Assembly: GCA_963854735.1 (NCBI GenBank)
Contig: OY978102.1
Location: 124,001 to 188,000, forward strand
DNA: 64,000 nt
Direction: 5' to 3'
Source: Marvania coccoides
Taxonomy: Eukaryota; Chlorophyta; Trebouxiophyceae; Chlorellales; Chlorellaceae
Shown here: positions 1-10,873 of the stretch, piece by piece
Numbering within the stretch: position 1 is the first letter of the stretch
Layout: each line of letters begins with the position of its first letter
Made by a program: the position numbers and the translations under genes
Notes under the pieces: model-generated
What the model was told of the DNA's origin: nothing
What the model saw: only the letters and a program-made list of their open reading frames with translations
Database searches by the model: none

Positions 1-153
1 CTACCGAAAACTCGACGCCATGGCTGCGGTAAGTTCCTTTAAATATTCGGTAGAAGATGCGGCTTTTAACACCAGCGCCTTTCCCATCACTAGCACTGTA
101 TTTTTCTCCATGTTTTTAGGAGGGTTGCGGAACACCACGCCCTCGACATCAAT
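1..153 (-). CDS. Last exon of an unidentified gene (partial)
   Basis: On the minus strand a 51-codon frame runs from a good acceptor (AT/pyrimidine-rich, ending TTAAG) to a TAG at bases 3-1. The length is an exact multiple of three. The peptide starts IDVEGVVFRNPPKN, continues KNTVLVMGKALVLKAA and ends AAMASSFR. It has balanced composition and looks like real protein, but I do not recognise the family. Upstream exons should lie in 154-674, where I could not assign any with confidence. The exon and its frame are seen; its being a gene end is inferred. Confidence 0.45.
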   Translation of the reverse strand: MDVEGVVFRNPPKNMEKNTVLVMGKALVLKAASSTEYLKELTAAMASSFR

Positions 154-674
154 CTTAAGAAAATTTTGATCTCGGAGCGCGGCGAATTAGTTTTCTCAAT
201 CTGCCCGCTGGCAGCAGGGGCGAGGGGCAACGCATGCACAGCAGTGCTGTCGTTGGAGTACTAAAAGCAGATTTCCAAATTTGCATACTTCGATAAACAT
301 TATTTCCTAGCTTCAAAAAGAAAAAAATTGTGGACAGATGATTTCATCTTACAATCTTGCATGCTGTTGAAGAAGGGCAACCCAGCACTGCACTCGTGAG
401 AGAATGAAAGAGAGGAAACAGCTGTACGCAATTTGTAAACGAGCTGGTGGTTTCACAATGATGATTTAAACAAACAAAGAAAGTTTGTGAATGGGAGCTA
501 TGCTGCAATCAAGTGTCCCCCCTCCGCCACAAGCAGAGTTTTATCAACAATTGTTTACTGAGCAATGAAGACGGACAACAGAAAATTAGTCTCGGAGCCA
601 AAGTTTGCCATTTCATGTTTTTATCGGCGCCCTCATATGCCAAAAAGCGCCACTTTCTTCAAAATCTCTCACTT
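154..674. other. Spacer, possibly holding upstream exons of the edge gene
   Basis: AT-rich sequence with a short GC-rich island near 180-240. Minus-strand exons of the gene ending at base 1 could be here, but no donor/acceptor pair could be fixed. The right part would be the 3' UTR of the membrane-protein gene ending at 675. No RNA gene or repeat was recognised. Confidence 0.3.
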
Positions 675-1348
675 TCAGCGGTAGCCGGGGGTCTCAGGCG
701 ACGTGTAGGGCGACGCGTAAGGACCAGTGGTGCCAGCCTTGGGCTCAAACCTCCCGCCGTAGGTCTCCCCCTTGGGTTCGCCGGTCTCCTCCACCTTTTC
801 GGCCCTCTCATCGGCCATGCCAGCGAGGAGGATGATGACGTAAATGGCGATGCTGGAAATGATGGAACCAGCCACCATGGCGCGCGCGCGAGAGGACAGG
901 GTATTGGAAAGATCAGGAATTGAGTTGTAGTAGAGGTAGGTGTTGGCGGTGTCTCCCAGCAGCATGGCACCCAGCGCCAGCAGGCCCAGAAGCCCAGGGC
1001 GGAAATTTGAAATGGCGCGCTTGGAGGCCAGGATGGGGATGAGAACGACCAGCAGGAAGGTGTACCACGTGATCCACCTGGGAAAAACAATTGGGCCACA
1101 AGCTGTTTGATGATGGGGTGGGAATACAGGCAAGAGCATTGAAGAGAAAAAACTTGCCAGGTGTAGCCGAAGAATTTGCCGCAGGATGTGGAGCCCAAGT
1201 AACCAGCTGCGGACGCCAACAGCTGCCCCACGCCCGTCGCGGGCGAGCCCTTGCAGTAGTCTTGAAGAGCGGCGTTGGCGGAAAGTTGGATGATCCAGCC
1301 ACAGAGAAGGAGAAGCCAGGTGGCCAAGATCAGCCCCTCGGTCTTCAT
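675..1348 (-). CDS. Four-helix membrane protein (paralogue A)
   Basis: Two exons, 1348-1158 and 1077-675, give 197 aa. The first hydrophobic segment (about residues 6-25) could be a signal anchor. Three more follow at about 66-85, 92-110 and 128-150. The tail is soluble and rich in Gly, Pro, Thr and Tyr. The intron must use a GC donor (CTG|GCAAGT) to join FFGYT to WWITWY in frame; the nearby GT gives the wrong frame. The product aligns with the neighbour at 1842-2312, sharing a Cys followed by a T-W-Y segment and a similar helix order, so the two are divergent paralogues. Family unknown; the arrangement resembles MARVEL-like four-span proteins, but that is only a topology comparison. Confidence 0.75.
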
Positions 1349-1841
1349 TGTAGGTTAAATTTAGAGGGCGTGGCAGTCGATATCGCTCCTGCAGAGGCCC
1401 ATGCACGATTTATTTGTGCAGGTAAAGTAGCGAGAGCAGCAGCCCCACCCTTACCTTGGACGTCAATCAAGCGTTACTTAGAGCGTAATGGTAGTTTTTG
1501 AAACTAACCAAACAGCAAAAGGCTGGAATTTATACAGGGGCATTTCGAGTTTCCTTGCCCAAGTTGTCCAGCTGCCTTTTGAGAGGGCAAACCTGCCTTG
1601 GATTCGATAAACTAAATATAGTATGAAATCAACTTAAGCGACAATATCAATTTGCGGCCGCGCACAGCAAAACCCAACTCGTTGCTCTTGCCTCCATCCA
1701 ACGCTGGTCACCCAAAACTCGCCCCATTTTTTGAAGTAATTCAAAGCGACATGCGCTGCTTTACAACCGAGTAAATGCTATTCAGCGCCTTTTCTCACCC
1801 GCAATGCACCTCCACCCTTCCTTTTAACAGCTGCACCCAAA
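1349..1841. promoter_or_regulatory. Shared divergent promoter region of the paralogue pair
   Basis: About 490 bp between two start codons that point away from each other. It holds AT-rich stretches and no coding frame that I support. Any promoter elements for the two membrane-protein paralogues must lie here; no TATA or other motif could be fixed by eye. Confidence 0.4.
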
Positions 1842-2312
1842 ATGAGGACTCCACCGGTTCTCTTTGCCTGGCTGGCCTACATTCTCATGTTTTCGTCGGC
1901 CTTCATCCTACTGGGCGGCGTATCTGCCTCCCAGCGCTTCTGTGGGCGCTCCGTGGCCAACGCAGCAGGCGGCAGCGTGGGGTACTTTGCGCCGATGCCT
2001 TGCGACAGCTTTTATCGCCTCCCTTGGTTCACTACCTGGTACCAAATCGCAATGGCAATCGTCGTGCCCATCGTGATGGCCATGGGCGCTGTCCACAAGT
2101 GGAGGTATGGCGCTGTCGGCCTTCTGGTCCCCCTCACCTACCTCCTGATGTCCACGGCCAACTCTTTCTTCCTCCAAAAATTCAACGTTGAGCGCAATGA
2201 GGGGGCGCAGCGCGCGGTGCTGGCGGGAGCCATCATCGGCGCCGTCGGGAACTACTGCATGATCATCCTGCTGGGCACCAGGGAGGAGAAGGCCAAGCCG
2301 CAGGAGACCTGA
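1842..2312 (+). CDS. Four-helix membrane protein (paralogue B)
   Basis: A single uninterrupted frame of 156 aa. Four hydrophobic segments are visible, at about residues 8-28, 67-85, 90-108 and 125-145, followed by a short charged tail ending KAKPQET. It shares with the divergent neighbour an early Cys, a T-W-Y motif at the start of helix 2 and the general layout. It lacks the intron that interrupts the neighbour just before that motif. Topology suggests an intracellular or plasma-membrane protein; function unknown. The downstream 490 bp (2313-2800) contains no feature I can support. Confidence 0.8.
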   Translation: MRTPPVLFAWLAYILMFSSAFILLGGVSASQRFCGRSVANAAGGSVGYFAPMPCDSFYRLPWFTTWYQIAMAIVVPIVMAMGAVHKWRYGAVGLLVPLTYLLMSTANSFFLQKFNVERNEGAQRAVLAGAIIGAVGNYCMIILLGTREEKAKPQET

Positions 2313-2800
2313 GAAGGAGGTGCTATCGGTGATTGTGGCCACTATCGCGCCGAGATGATCATTCGCAGGGCGACTGCGTCTTTATAGGACCCTCTATGTG
2401 TAAAATCAAGGTTCTCACACGAGAAATGAGAGTGGAAACGGGATGTCAAGCGCAGACGGGCAATTGCTTTGCAAGGGCAGAGAGTCTCAAGCGCATATCT
2501 GACGCCATATGAAGACGGTTATTTGGGATGCTCGAACAGCCAATTAATTTTAAACCAGTGTCAAAAGAAATGCCGCCCAGGCTGAGTGCACATCCTACCA
2601 GATGTCACAAAACCACGCCAAAATTGCGTTGCAGCGATGCTTTGTCAGAAAATGCAGCTGAACAGTTCATGAACCGAATATAAACTGCGAAAAAAACGGA
2701 GCGGAAAAAAACGGAGACAGCGTTCCCTTGTTGCGGTTTTTTCTCCCATAAAAATTAAATAAATTATAGGTATCTTAATCAACTGAATATATACATTGCG

Positions 2801-4250
2801 ATGCTGTGCAGCATGCGATTCAGCGTGTGGGCAGTGGCGATTGTGCTCCTGGTGGAGGCCCAAACGGCTAAAGGTGAGCCGCTTTTACTCTTCTGTATAT
2901 TTATCTGCATGTTAAACCAGCTGAAAATTGTCTTCTTGCAGCCGGAAGGCGTCTCTCTGACCTCGCACCTGTCGGTGAAATCACCAGCGATGTTGCGCTC
3001 AACGACTCGCTGGCCTTTGCGTTCAGCGTCCTTCCGGCGGCCAAATGGTAAATAAAGCATGTTCGTATTTTTTTCCGCCCCCGAAACCAAGCCTGCTATT
3101 TCTCAACGTTTTCAATTTTCAGTTTCATCGATGTTCCGGTCTCCGCTGAAACGTCGGCCTGCATTGCCTCCGTGCCCCTCGACGAGACCGACGCGGAAGC
3201 CACCACGTGCGGCGTGGACACCACCATCCCTGCTGCCCAGCTCGGCAGCTGCCCCGATGCCCAAGCAACTTTGAACGCTCACAACGCTGAACGCGCTCGG
3301 TGAGTGTAAATAACCCCAAATCCGGCTGGATTCGCCTCCAAATGTTGCTAAAATAACTTGGAAAAATATTGCTTACTTAAATTTATAGGTGGGGAGCGCC
3401 CCCGCTCCTGTGGTCCAAGGCCCTTGCTGACTATGCTCAAGGTATCTCCAACACCTGCCGCTTCGCTCACAGCAACGGCCCCTACGGCGAAAACCTAGCC
3501 ATTGGAGGCGGAGTGACCTGCCTGCGCGCCCTGCAGCTGTGGGCTGCGGAGCAGCGCAGCTGGACCCCAGGAAGCAGCTTCTCTTCCGCCACCGGGCACT
3601 TCACACAAATCGTCTGGAAATCGACCGTGCAGGTAAATAACTGGCTCTAACGAACGAACAATATTAACCGCGCGTTTATTCTATTTATGCAATCGAAATA
3701 CCAAGCATTTCCCTCCTTTCTTTTTCAGGTGGGCTGCGCCACGCGCTCCTGCGGCCAAGGCAACTTCGTGACCTGCTCGTACGCGCCCGCCGGAAACGTC
3801 ATTGGGCGGTTCTACACCCAGATCGGCCAGAGGGGCGAGGAACCCGAGTGCGTGGCCCCAGGAACTCCTGGAGGGCAATCGCCCGTCCTGGGACCGCCGG
3901 TGACGCCTGTGACGCCTTCACCTGGGCGCGACATCCCCGGAACCGTTCCCGATCCGTCTGTGCCAAGCACCCCCACCACCCCTGGATTTCCTGCCTTCCC
4001 TTTCAACCCTGAAATGCCGGGAGGGTATCCCGACTACCCTGCTACTCCCGGCATGCCTGGTGTAGGGTACCCCAAATACCCTGGCGTGCTGCCTGGACTC
4101 CCCATCAACCCCCAGTTCCCAGGAACCCCGTCTACTGGAGATGGCGACAATGGCGCAGCTCCTACGCCCACTACTCCCGGGGTGCCGCAGTGGCCGCTGC
4201 CTGTGGGCAGCCAGTGCTGCTTCTTTGGCTTCTTCTGCTACCCCTGCTGA
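2801..4250 (+). CDS. Secreted CAP-domain (SCP/PR-1-like) protein with proline-rich tail
   Basis: Five exons (2801-2873, 2942-3047, 3123-3299, 3389-3632, 3729-4250), all GT-AG and phase-consistent, give 373 aa. A signal peptide (about residues 1-22) is followed by a Cys-containing region. The CAP domain is next: HNAERARWGAPPLLW, GENLA, an E in the helix before SSATGHFTQIVWKS, then VGCATRSC. The His/Glu tetrad of the family and its GHFTQIVW signature are present. After the domain come about 125 residues rich in Pro and Gly with repeated PGxP-type motifs, then a short cysteine/aromatic end (QCCFFGFFCYPC). CAP proteins are extracellular and often lipid-binding; the tail suggests a cell-wall or matrix location. 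Role in this alga unknown. Confidence 0.88.
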
Positions 4251-4511
4251 AAGATAGCAGGTGCAAAAGTGACAATACGAGAAAGAAAGAGAGATATTTG
4301 GTATTTATACTGCCATATTTTTCAAGCGCCACCGAGCGGGCAATGCCTTGAGAATCATTTAATCAATCCTGTGAGATGTGTCTGATCAGATACAAATTAA
4401 AATGCAATACAAATCCATTTACTCGTGGCATGCCATCGACTCATTGCGTCAGTCATTTGTGTCAGTGTAAGCTTTGGAGTCAATGCACATACAATAATAA
4501 TAATACAACAT
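4251..4511. other. Convergent 3' spacer
   Basis: AT-rich spacer between two genes that end facing each other. It holds their 3' UTRs. No element recognised. Confidence 0.4.
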
Positions 4512-5945
4512 TCACCACACCGCTCGCCGCCTCCTAGGCTCTAGCACAACGCCGCGAGTTTCCCACCCCGCAGCAGACAAAGCAGCCATCACTGTAGGTA
4601 GCAAACCCTCGGCTGTGCGCAATGCCACTTCCGCTCCCTCGAGCAATGCAGGTTCCCTCGCTGCTGCCAACCTTATTCTGCCGCTCATTTCCGCCCATGC
4701 TGCCGCCTGCAGCACGCCCAGCACCGCGTCCTGGGTGGTGGCATCCTCATGCAGCACCAGGTGCAGCTTCCCAGCAGCGTCAGGCAGCAGCACGTGCAGC
4801 CGGCTGCGATACAACGGGAGCAGCGCCGCTGCCGCCGTCGGCCGCTCAGCCACCAGCTCTCTCAACGGCGTTCCCACTTTTACCATCCCCGGGCCGTCCC
4901 ATTGCAGCACCCCATCCTTTTCTGCAAGCTGCGCAGGGGTTGGCAGCGCTGTGGCCCCCTTCACTGCAGCCTCAGCCAGCATTGTCAGACGAGAAGGATT
5001 GAGGGTGGCCAACGGCACGCAGCGCGCGCTCTCTACCGATGTCCACATGTGCACGGCTACCAGCGCTGAGTACGCCCCTAGCGCGGGCCACACTGCTTGC
5101 TCCACCGCCGCTGCTATCGCCATTCCCACCCCTGACCCTATCAGCGTGGTGCAAATCGTCTGGCTGGTGGCCTTGGCCGTAATGTCGGCTATGTTTCGGT
5201 CCGCAGCGAACGCCACGTTGAAGGCGCTGCGGGCGCTGCCCCCTGCCATCCACGCCAGCCCCTTGATGGCGTTTGCCGCCGCTCCGATGGGAAGAAAGAA
5301 TGATGGCGCCAACGCGGTCGCGATCTCCAGCCCCATCGCCACGTTGAGCTTGGCAGAGGCTGCCACGTACCACCCACGGGAAGCTACGTCGAAGTTGTGT
5401 GCAACTGCCCGCCCAAACAGCAGCGTCCCTAGTTGGCCGATGCCGTCTTTCAGCACCCAAGACAGCGCCCCCGCGGTGGGGATGGCTCCCGCTCCCAGGC
5501 CGACGGCGTACAGCAGGAACGTGGAGGCCAGCACGCCGTTGGCGGAGCCTGCTGCGTGGTGCGCCCCTTGCCACGCCGCGAATCTGAGGTAGCCGGGGGC
5601 GGTGGAGGCGGGGAAGCCGACGGGGAAGAAGGTGGCTTCGAATTGGGACGAAACCCGAGATTTGAAGGAGATTGTGGACGGTGAAGCAGCGTAATCTTCA
5701 TCGGTTTTAGAAAGCTGGCAGGAGGTGGCTCGGTTGATGCGCTGGACGTCTATTGTTGCTACGCCAGCTTCGTCGTTTCCCAAACGTACATCAAGTATGT
5801 CCTCCTCGTGCGGCCCTGCTTCTTGGCGGATAGCCCAGCTCTGCTGGTCGGTCGTTGCCGTCTTTGAAAAAAGTGATGTGGAGAGCAGCAGGCAGCGGGG
5901 CAACACGGCACGTGGAGCTGCATTTCGGAGAACAGCCAACATCAA
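4512..5945 (-). CDS. RUS (root UVB sensitive) / DUF647 family protein
   Basis: A single intronless frame of 477 aa, unusual beside its intron-rich neighbours. The N-terminal 35 residues are Arg/Ser/Leu-rich with few acids and look like an organelle presequence. The DUF647 core follows at about residues 105-330, with FFPVGFPASTAPGYLRFAAW, an AGSANGVLAST segment and GALSWVLKDGIGQLGTLLFG, all family hallmarks. The C-terminal part (about 345-477) is more variable. RUS proteins are plastid- or membrane-associated; in plants RUS1 and RUS2 act in early seedling development and vitamin B6-related signalling. The algal role is not established. Start taken at the first ATG, giving MMLAVLRNAAPRA. Confidence 0.9.
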   Translation of the reverse strand: MMLAVLRNAAPRAVLPRCLLLSTSLFSKTATTDQQSWAIRQEAGPHEEDILDVRLGNDEAGVATIDVQRINRATSCQLSKTDEDYAASPSTISFKSRVSSQFEATFFPVGFPASTAPGYLRFAAWQGAHHAAGSANGVLASTFLLYAVGLGAGAIPTAGALSWVLKDGIGQLGTLLFGRAVAHNFDVASRGWYVAASAKLNVAMGLEIATALAPSFFLPIGAAANAIKGLAWMAGGSARSAFNVAFAADRNIADITAKATSQTICTTLIGSGVGMAIAAAVEQAVWPALGAYSALVAVHMWTSVESARCVPLATLNPSRLTMLAEAAVKGATALPTPAQLAEKDGVLQWDGPGMVKVGTPLRELVAERPTAAAALLPLYRSRLHVLLPDAAGKLHLVLHEDATTQDAVLGVLQAAAWAEMSGRIRLAAAREPALLEGAEVALRTAEGLLPTVMAALSAAGWETRGVVLEPRRRRAVW

Positions 5946-6933
5946 GCCGGGGCTGCTCCTAAAGGAAAGGGGTGGTTTATCGATTCTTTTTTAAACTCGA
6001 TTACTATATATTTAAAAAAAAAATGGGGGCATTTTCCGTGCGGTGTGGGTATTTTGCACTCATGAGCAATGGCATTATTTATTAAAAAATTGAGTTGAAA
6101 CAATGTTTAAGTTTTTGAGTTTTTGAGTTTTGAGAGGAAAACCCATTGCAGGTCTGTCGATGGCACTCTCATAAAACTGCAAGTACACGATCAAAATATG
6201 CATAGCAGCATTATTTCTTATGTCTTACAGGGGAGGTGTAATCCATCGCAACTACATCGCTGAGGGGTTCTCAAAGCCAAACACTCAGCCTCACCGTCGG
6301 CATTTTTATGCGTGAATTTATTATTCGGCCAGCATCGAATCTTCAGAGCCGCTGGCTCTATAGCAGAGCCACACCGTGAAGTTCACCCTCCCCCCCCCCA
6401 CACCCCCCACACCCCTCAGGGCGGTGTTGGCGGTTCCACGGCCATCCATGTAAATATGTATCATGAGTGCATGAACCAGGAATCGGCCACGATGCAGGGG
6501 AGGGGAGAATCTTCATGGCGTAGCGCGAGATACGCGACGCAAATGCAACCGCAAATGCCCCGCTACCGCAGGGAAATTGCAGACCCCCGATTTAAGCTGA
6601 CTTGAAGACTTGATGCGGCGGTGACCGCCTTTGTCGGTTTGCTGTCCATTAGGCATGCACTTTGCTGTGTAATGAACGCAGATGGTAGAGATGATGGAAA
6701 TGGGCAGAAAAGCGTAGCTAAGCTTCAAGCCACTATAGTGAGAAGGGGGAAGGAAAAAAGTCAACCCCGCCATTTCTTGGCTGACGGGGCACCATTTGAC
6801 GATTATGCGAGCAAGTACGCAATTCTTTCAATTTTAATGTATTCTCTAAATTCAATTAAATTTATAGCCTGCTTTTAAACATTCATAGCCTAGCAGCACC
6901 AGCCCAGCGCAAACTCAACAACGCGCACAAACG
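5946..6933. other. Divergent spacer with simple-sequence tracts
   Basis: Nearly 1 kb between the RUS start and the small gene at 6934. It contains a tandem TTTTTGAG-type run near 6110-6135 and a long C/A tract near 6386-6415. Short open frames exist but have no splice or codon signature that I trust. It probably carries the RUS promoter; upstream noncoding exons of the next gene cannot be excluded. Confidence 0.35.
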
Positions 6934-7270
6934 ATGCTTAAAAAAATGATTAAACCAGTTCTGGAGGCAGAGCACGCAGGCAAGTGGCTCCACATGAAAA
7001 TTGTAGTTTAATCAAGCTAAACAATTTCTGTTCTACGGTAAAATTTGACCAAACAGATCTCTCTCTTGTTTTTCAATCTTTGCAGTGATGGAGGCGCTCA
7101 CGGCCGACCCCAACCTGATGGAGGGTGTGTTTGACCAGTGCCAGGATCTGCAAGAGGTGTGCATGGGCCGCGAAATGGTTCACGTCGTCGACCAGGACCG
7201 CATCGCTGTCCTGTCAGGGCGCCCCCAAACCTTCTGCGAAGAGATGGATGAGATCCTAATGGCCAACTGA
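6934..7270 (+). CDS. Small acidic protein of unknown function (76 aa)
   Basis: Two exons, 6934-6979 and 7086-7270, joined through a GC-AG intron (GCAG|GCAAGT to TTTGCAG), give 76 aa starting MLKKMIKPVLEAEHAVMEAL and ending EMDEILMAN. The frame closes exactly on this splice; without it the first exon stops after 24 codons. The protein is helical-looking and acidic, with three Cys. No family recognised. It has no signal peptide or membrane segment. Further 5' exons are possible. Confidence 0.5.
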
Positions 7271-7985
7271 AAACAAGTCACAAATGATATCTAATGATGA
7301 TTCGACGACGATCCTACGACGTGATTATGTACGTACGTGCGACCAACCAAGTCAGAATGCCGTGTACACGGCATATGTGCTGAGACACGGCTTTCGTTTT
7401 TGTTTTTTTTTACAATATTTTCAGCATTTTTTTACCCATTCATTACGTTTTTGGTTCATTTATTTTTTCCCTCATTATTGGAACACACGTAGTTTAAAAG
7501 GAGGCAATTCAGCTTAGACAACGGCCCAAAGCGCTCGCTCCTCTGCACTGCTGCCTATCGGAGCCGAAAAAGCCTCCAGTCGATTTGAAAGTAAGAAAAT
7601 TAAATAATAAGAGCCAGTGTTAGCAAAGACGGCGAACACACAGCCGCAGCTCCACCGGTCTTTGCACCGCTGGTGCGCCCCATGCAGTCGCTTGCTTTGG
7701 TCTTTCTAGGCGCTGCCCCTGGCAAATGGCTGCCTGTATTTGTAGGCATACGATCTATGTATTAGTGGGCACAGTGTGAGACTAGAAAGAGCAGGAAAAA
7801 TGGAGACAAAGCGCCACAGCGGCTGTGTTGGAAACATGTTTTCAGGCGCTGCAATTCTGTGCTGAAAGCTTCGGGAGAACACAGCTGGGTCGCTATGTGT
7901 AAAATCTAGCATATCCGTCATTTTTATCGAGTTTTACACTTGTTAAACAGCATTTTTTGCGCATTTTTCATTCCGGTGCCATTTT
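7271..7985. other. Convergent spacer
   Basis: About 715 bp between two gene ends, T-rich after 7390. It holds an ACGTACGTGCG stretch near 7331 and no supported gene. A minus-strand open frame at 7706-7921 shows no recognisable protein character and lies where the RPL11 3' UTR is expected. Confidence 0.35.
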
Positions 7986-9049
7986 TCAGTATCCGGTCGA
8001 CGCCTTGTTGAGAACGACGCCTTCGAACTTGGTCTGGAACCACCGAATGCTGTCTTCCTTGGTGATCTTGTGTGCCACTCCCACGCGGGTCTTCTTCGCC
8101 CTCCGCTTGGCGACACGGTAGCCACGGCGCTCGAGGACCTACAAGGAGTAACGGCAAATGAGCGCATATTTCGCGGGAAAAAGAAACACACGGCACCGGG
8201 AATGAAACCCCAGTCAGAACGAAACGATAGTGCACTCAAAAACCTTAGTGAACGTAGCAGTAATTGCGTGGCAACGACAAATATTATAAATTTTCATTAT
8301 GCTTTCCTCCCCCGATCAAAACAAACAAACAAACGACTTACCACGTAGAAGTCCATGCCGTAGATGCCGGTGGAGGGGTCGTACTTGATGCCCAGGTCGA
8401 TGTGCTCGTTGATGCCAAAGCCAAAGTTGCCGGTGTCGGAAAAGTTCTTGCGCAGCAGCTCGTACTCGCGCACCTTCAGGCCGGCCTCCAGCAGCTGCAT
8501 CGCCTTCTCGCCGCGGATGGTGAGGAAGCACGAGATCTTCTCGTTACGGCGGATGGACCACTGGCGCACGGTGTAGCGGGCCTTTCCGAACACGGGCGAC
8601 TGGCCGGTGAGCTGTTCCAGGACCTGTGGTATGTGTTGAATGCGTGTGGGTTGAAAGTGAGTCCCAATGGATCAAAGAACGCAAGAGGAGGCTCGCTAAA
8701 CATGGCCATCTCCAAAATAAGAATGGAATTGAAAAATAAAGTGCGACGGCTCCTCTCCGATTCCCCCATCTCGCCCGTTGATTCGCACCTTTGCGGCCTT
8801 CTGCAGGCGATCACCGGACTCGCCGGTGCAAATGTTCAGCACCAGCTTCGCCACACGGATGTCCCTGCAAACATTTCGACCCACGAGCGGCTGATTCAAT
8901 TTTTCGTCGCTGGGCACGGCGCACTTGAAAAATCCAATATATTGGCAGCCCGGTTAACCCATTTTCATTTCATAATTATTTTTATTTCCGCCTCTTCTGA
9001 AAAAATGTGTTGCTCACCGCATGTTGTTTGCCTGGCGCTTGTCCGCCAT
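7986..9049 (-). CDS. RPL11: 60S ribosomal protein L11 (uL5)
   Basis: Four exons (9049-9018, 8864-8789, 8623-8342, 8138-7986), all GT-AG and phase-consistent, give 180 aa, the usual length for eukaryotic L11. Diagnostic stretches are [58 protein letters not shown] and [20 protein letters not shown]. uL5 binds 5S rRNA with uL18 in the central protuberance of the large ribosomal subunit in the cytosol. The start ([11 protein letters not shown]) fits the family. Its promoter is shared with the divergent epimerase-like gene only about 200 bp away. Confidence 0.96.
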
Positions 9050-9258
9050 CGCGCTGATCTTGGCTCTTCTCGCGTATTGAGTTTTGAAAGAGGACGAGCT
9101 CAGGGCCTCCCAGCGTGCTACAGCGGCCCCTAGATGGTGTTTTTTTTTACTGCGACCAGTTGGCGGGCTCCTTTCTTCTTAGACCCGGTCAGTGGGGAAA
9201 AATGAAGGTGTCCAAACCCGCTCTTAACGCCCAAACCAAACATCTTTATATGCCACAA

Positions 9259-10873
9259 ATGATGCAGAACCTCATAAAGACACGGAGCGGCCCTGGGGGC
9301 GCGAAATTGATCTACCGCCATGCGGTAGCCAAAGGTCTGCTCTCGCCAATCGCTGCACGTGGGTGACCCATTAATTGCATTTATCCATCGATTTTAGACA
9401 GTGTATGTTGCAGTGCGCGGCCATCTGATCCCCAACCCCATTTTTAAATGTTTTGCAGCCAGATGGGCTTACAGCTCCAAAGCTCCCGCCCGCGCGTGGC
9501 GTCCCAGGGCGGAGGCGGCCTCTGTCGACACAGCAGAGGGCGCAGCAACCAGCAGCGGTGACGATATCCCGTGGGTTTTCCTCGATTTTTTTAGTTGAAA
9601 ACAAATATCACCGCCCACCCAAATCAACGTCGTTTTTTACCATTTCGCCCCCCCTTTCTCTTCCATTTCACACAGCACCGAGCAGGATTATATCGCGCAC
9701 TGCCAGGAGAACTATGCAATCCCCGGCCTCGTTGACGTTTCTGGCGGCCCCGGTGGCCTTCCCTTCGTCACCCTGCGGCACCCCAACGGCGCCCAGGCGC
9801 AGCTTTGCCTGCACGGCGCCGCGGTCACCTCCTGGAAGCGCACCGACGGCGGCGAGCTGCTGTTCCTGCGCGGCACCAACAAGTTTGACGGCACCGAGCC
9901 GGTGGCAGGCGGCGTGGGGGTGGCCTGGCCGCAGCTGGGCCCGGGACAGCTGCCGCTGCACGGGCTGCTGCGGCTGATGCACTGGTCGGTGGTGGAAACA
10001 GAGGCTTGGGAGAGCACTCCCGACCCCAAGCCCAGCGTCAGTTTGTACGCCCACAGCGGGGCTGTGGCAACAGAGGCAGAGCCGTGGGAGCACTCCTTCG
10101 AGGCCATCTACAGCGTCACCCTGGAGAGTCCGCCGCCCCCCGAGAACGCGCTGACCTCCACGCAGATGGCCGCGTTGCAGGAGCGGGCGATTGAGAGCCT
10201 GCAAACTCCGCCGCCGCCTGAATCCATCGGCTGGCAAGAGGAGATGGCAAAGGCGGACGCCATTTCGACGTCCACGTCGTTGCGGTGCAAGCTCAAGGTG
10301 CACAACAATGGCGACACCGCCTTCAGCTTCACAACGGGGCTCCTCACTCATTTTGCGACAGAAGACATCCGGGAGAACAAAAAATTCGTCAAAGTGCTCG
10401 GGCTGGGGGGCAAGTACGTGCTGGATTACAGCGACGACCCCATGCGCCCGCGGCTGTACATCGAAAACGACGATTTTGTGTTTTTCAACCCCGATTCCGG
10501 CAAAAACGTTGACAAGCTCTATGTGGACTGCGCGGACGAGGGCCACGTGCTGTTCTGCCCAGGCACGCAACACCACGTCGAAATCCGCCACCTGAAAGGG
10601 TACTCCGACCTGGAGGTGCTCCATCCTGCAGGATCGGCGCCAGATGTCGCCCGCCGCTGCGTGTGCTTGGGGTCGGCGAGAAAGGCGCGCCCGGTGACGC
10701 TGGAGCCGGGGCAGGTGTGGGAGGGGGAGGTGCTGATGAGCGCGCACAATCGGTACTGGGACCTGCCGCCGTTTGAGGCTGAGGACCCGTCGACGGTGCC
10801 GGTGCCGCCACGAGAAGAGGCGCTTCCGCCACGGAGAGGTCCCCACGCCACCGAGGAGGCAATGTACTCATAA
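9259..10873 (+). CDS. Glucose-6-phosphate 1-epimerase-like protein (mutarotase fold), organelle-targeted
   Basis: Exons 9259-9334, 9459-9570 and 9676-10873 give 461 aa. The first exon is tentative but phase-consistent, and with the second it makes a Lys/Arg/Ser/Ala-rich presequence. The mature part has family features: FVTLRHPNGAQAQLCLHGA, VTSWKRTDGGELLFLRG, AWPQLGPGQLPLHGLLR, a second His in LLTHFATEDI, and VTLEPGQVWEGE. The family interconverts alpha- and beta-glucose-6-phosphate. The C-terminal catalytic Glu, which I recall in a CVE context, appears replaced (CVCLGSARKARP), and an extra region rich in Pro and Glu lies near residues 170-220. It may be a non-catalytic relative; plant NDH-complex subunits of this fold are a precedent. 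Family call firm; activity doubtful. Confidence 0.75.

Noticed and set aside
659..1406. Several overlapping open frames around the first membrane-protein gene
   Set aside because: They are shadows or unspliced readings; one two-exon model explains the hydrophobic segments and matches the paralogue.
9902..10873. Minus-strand 392-codon open frame opposite the epimerase gene
   Set aside because: It is the antisense of high-GC coding sequence; the plus strand has clear family motifs.
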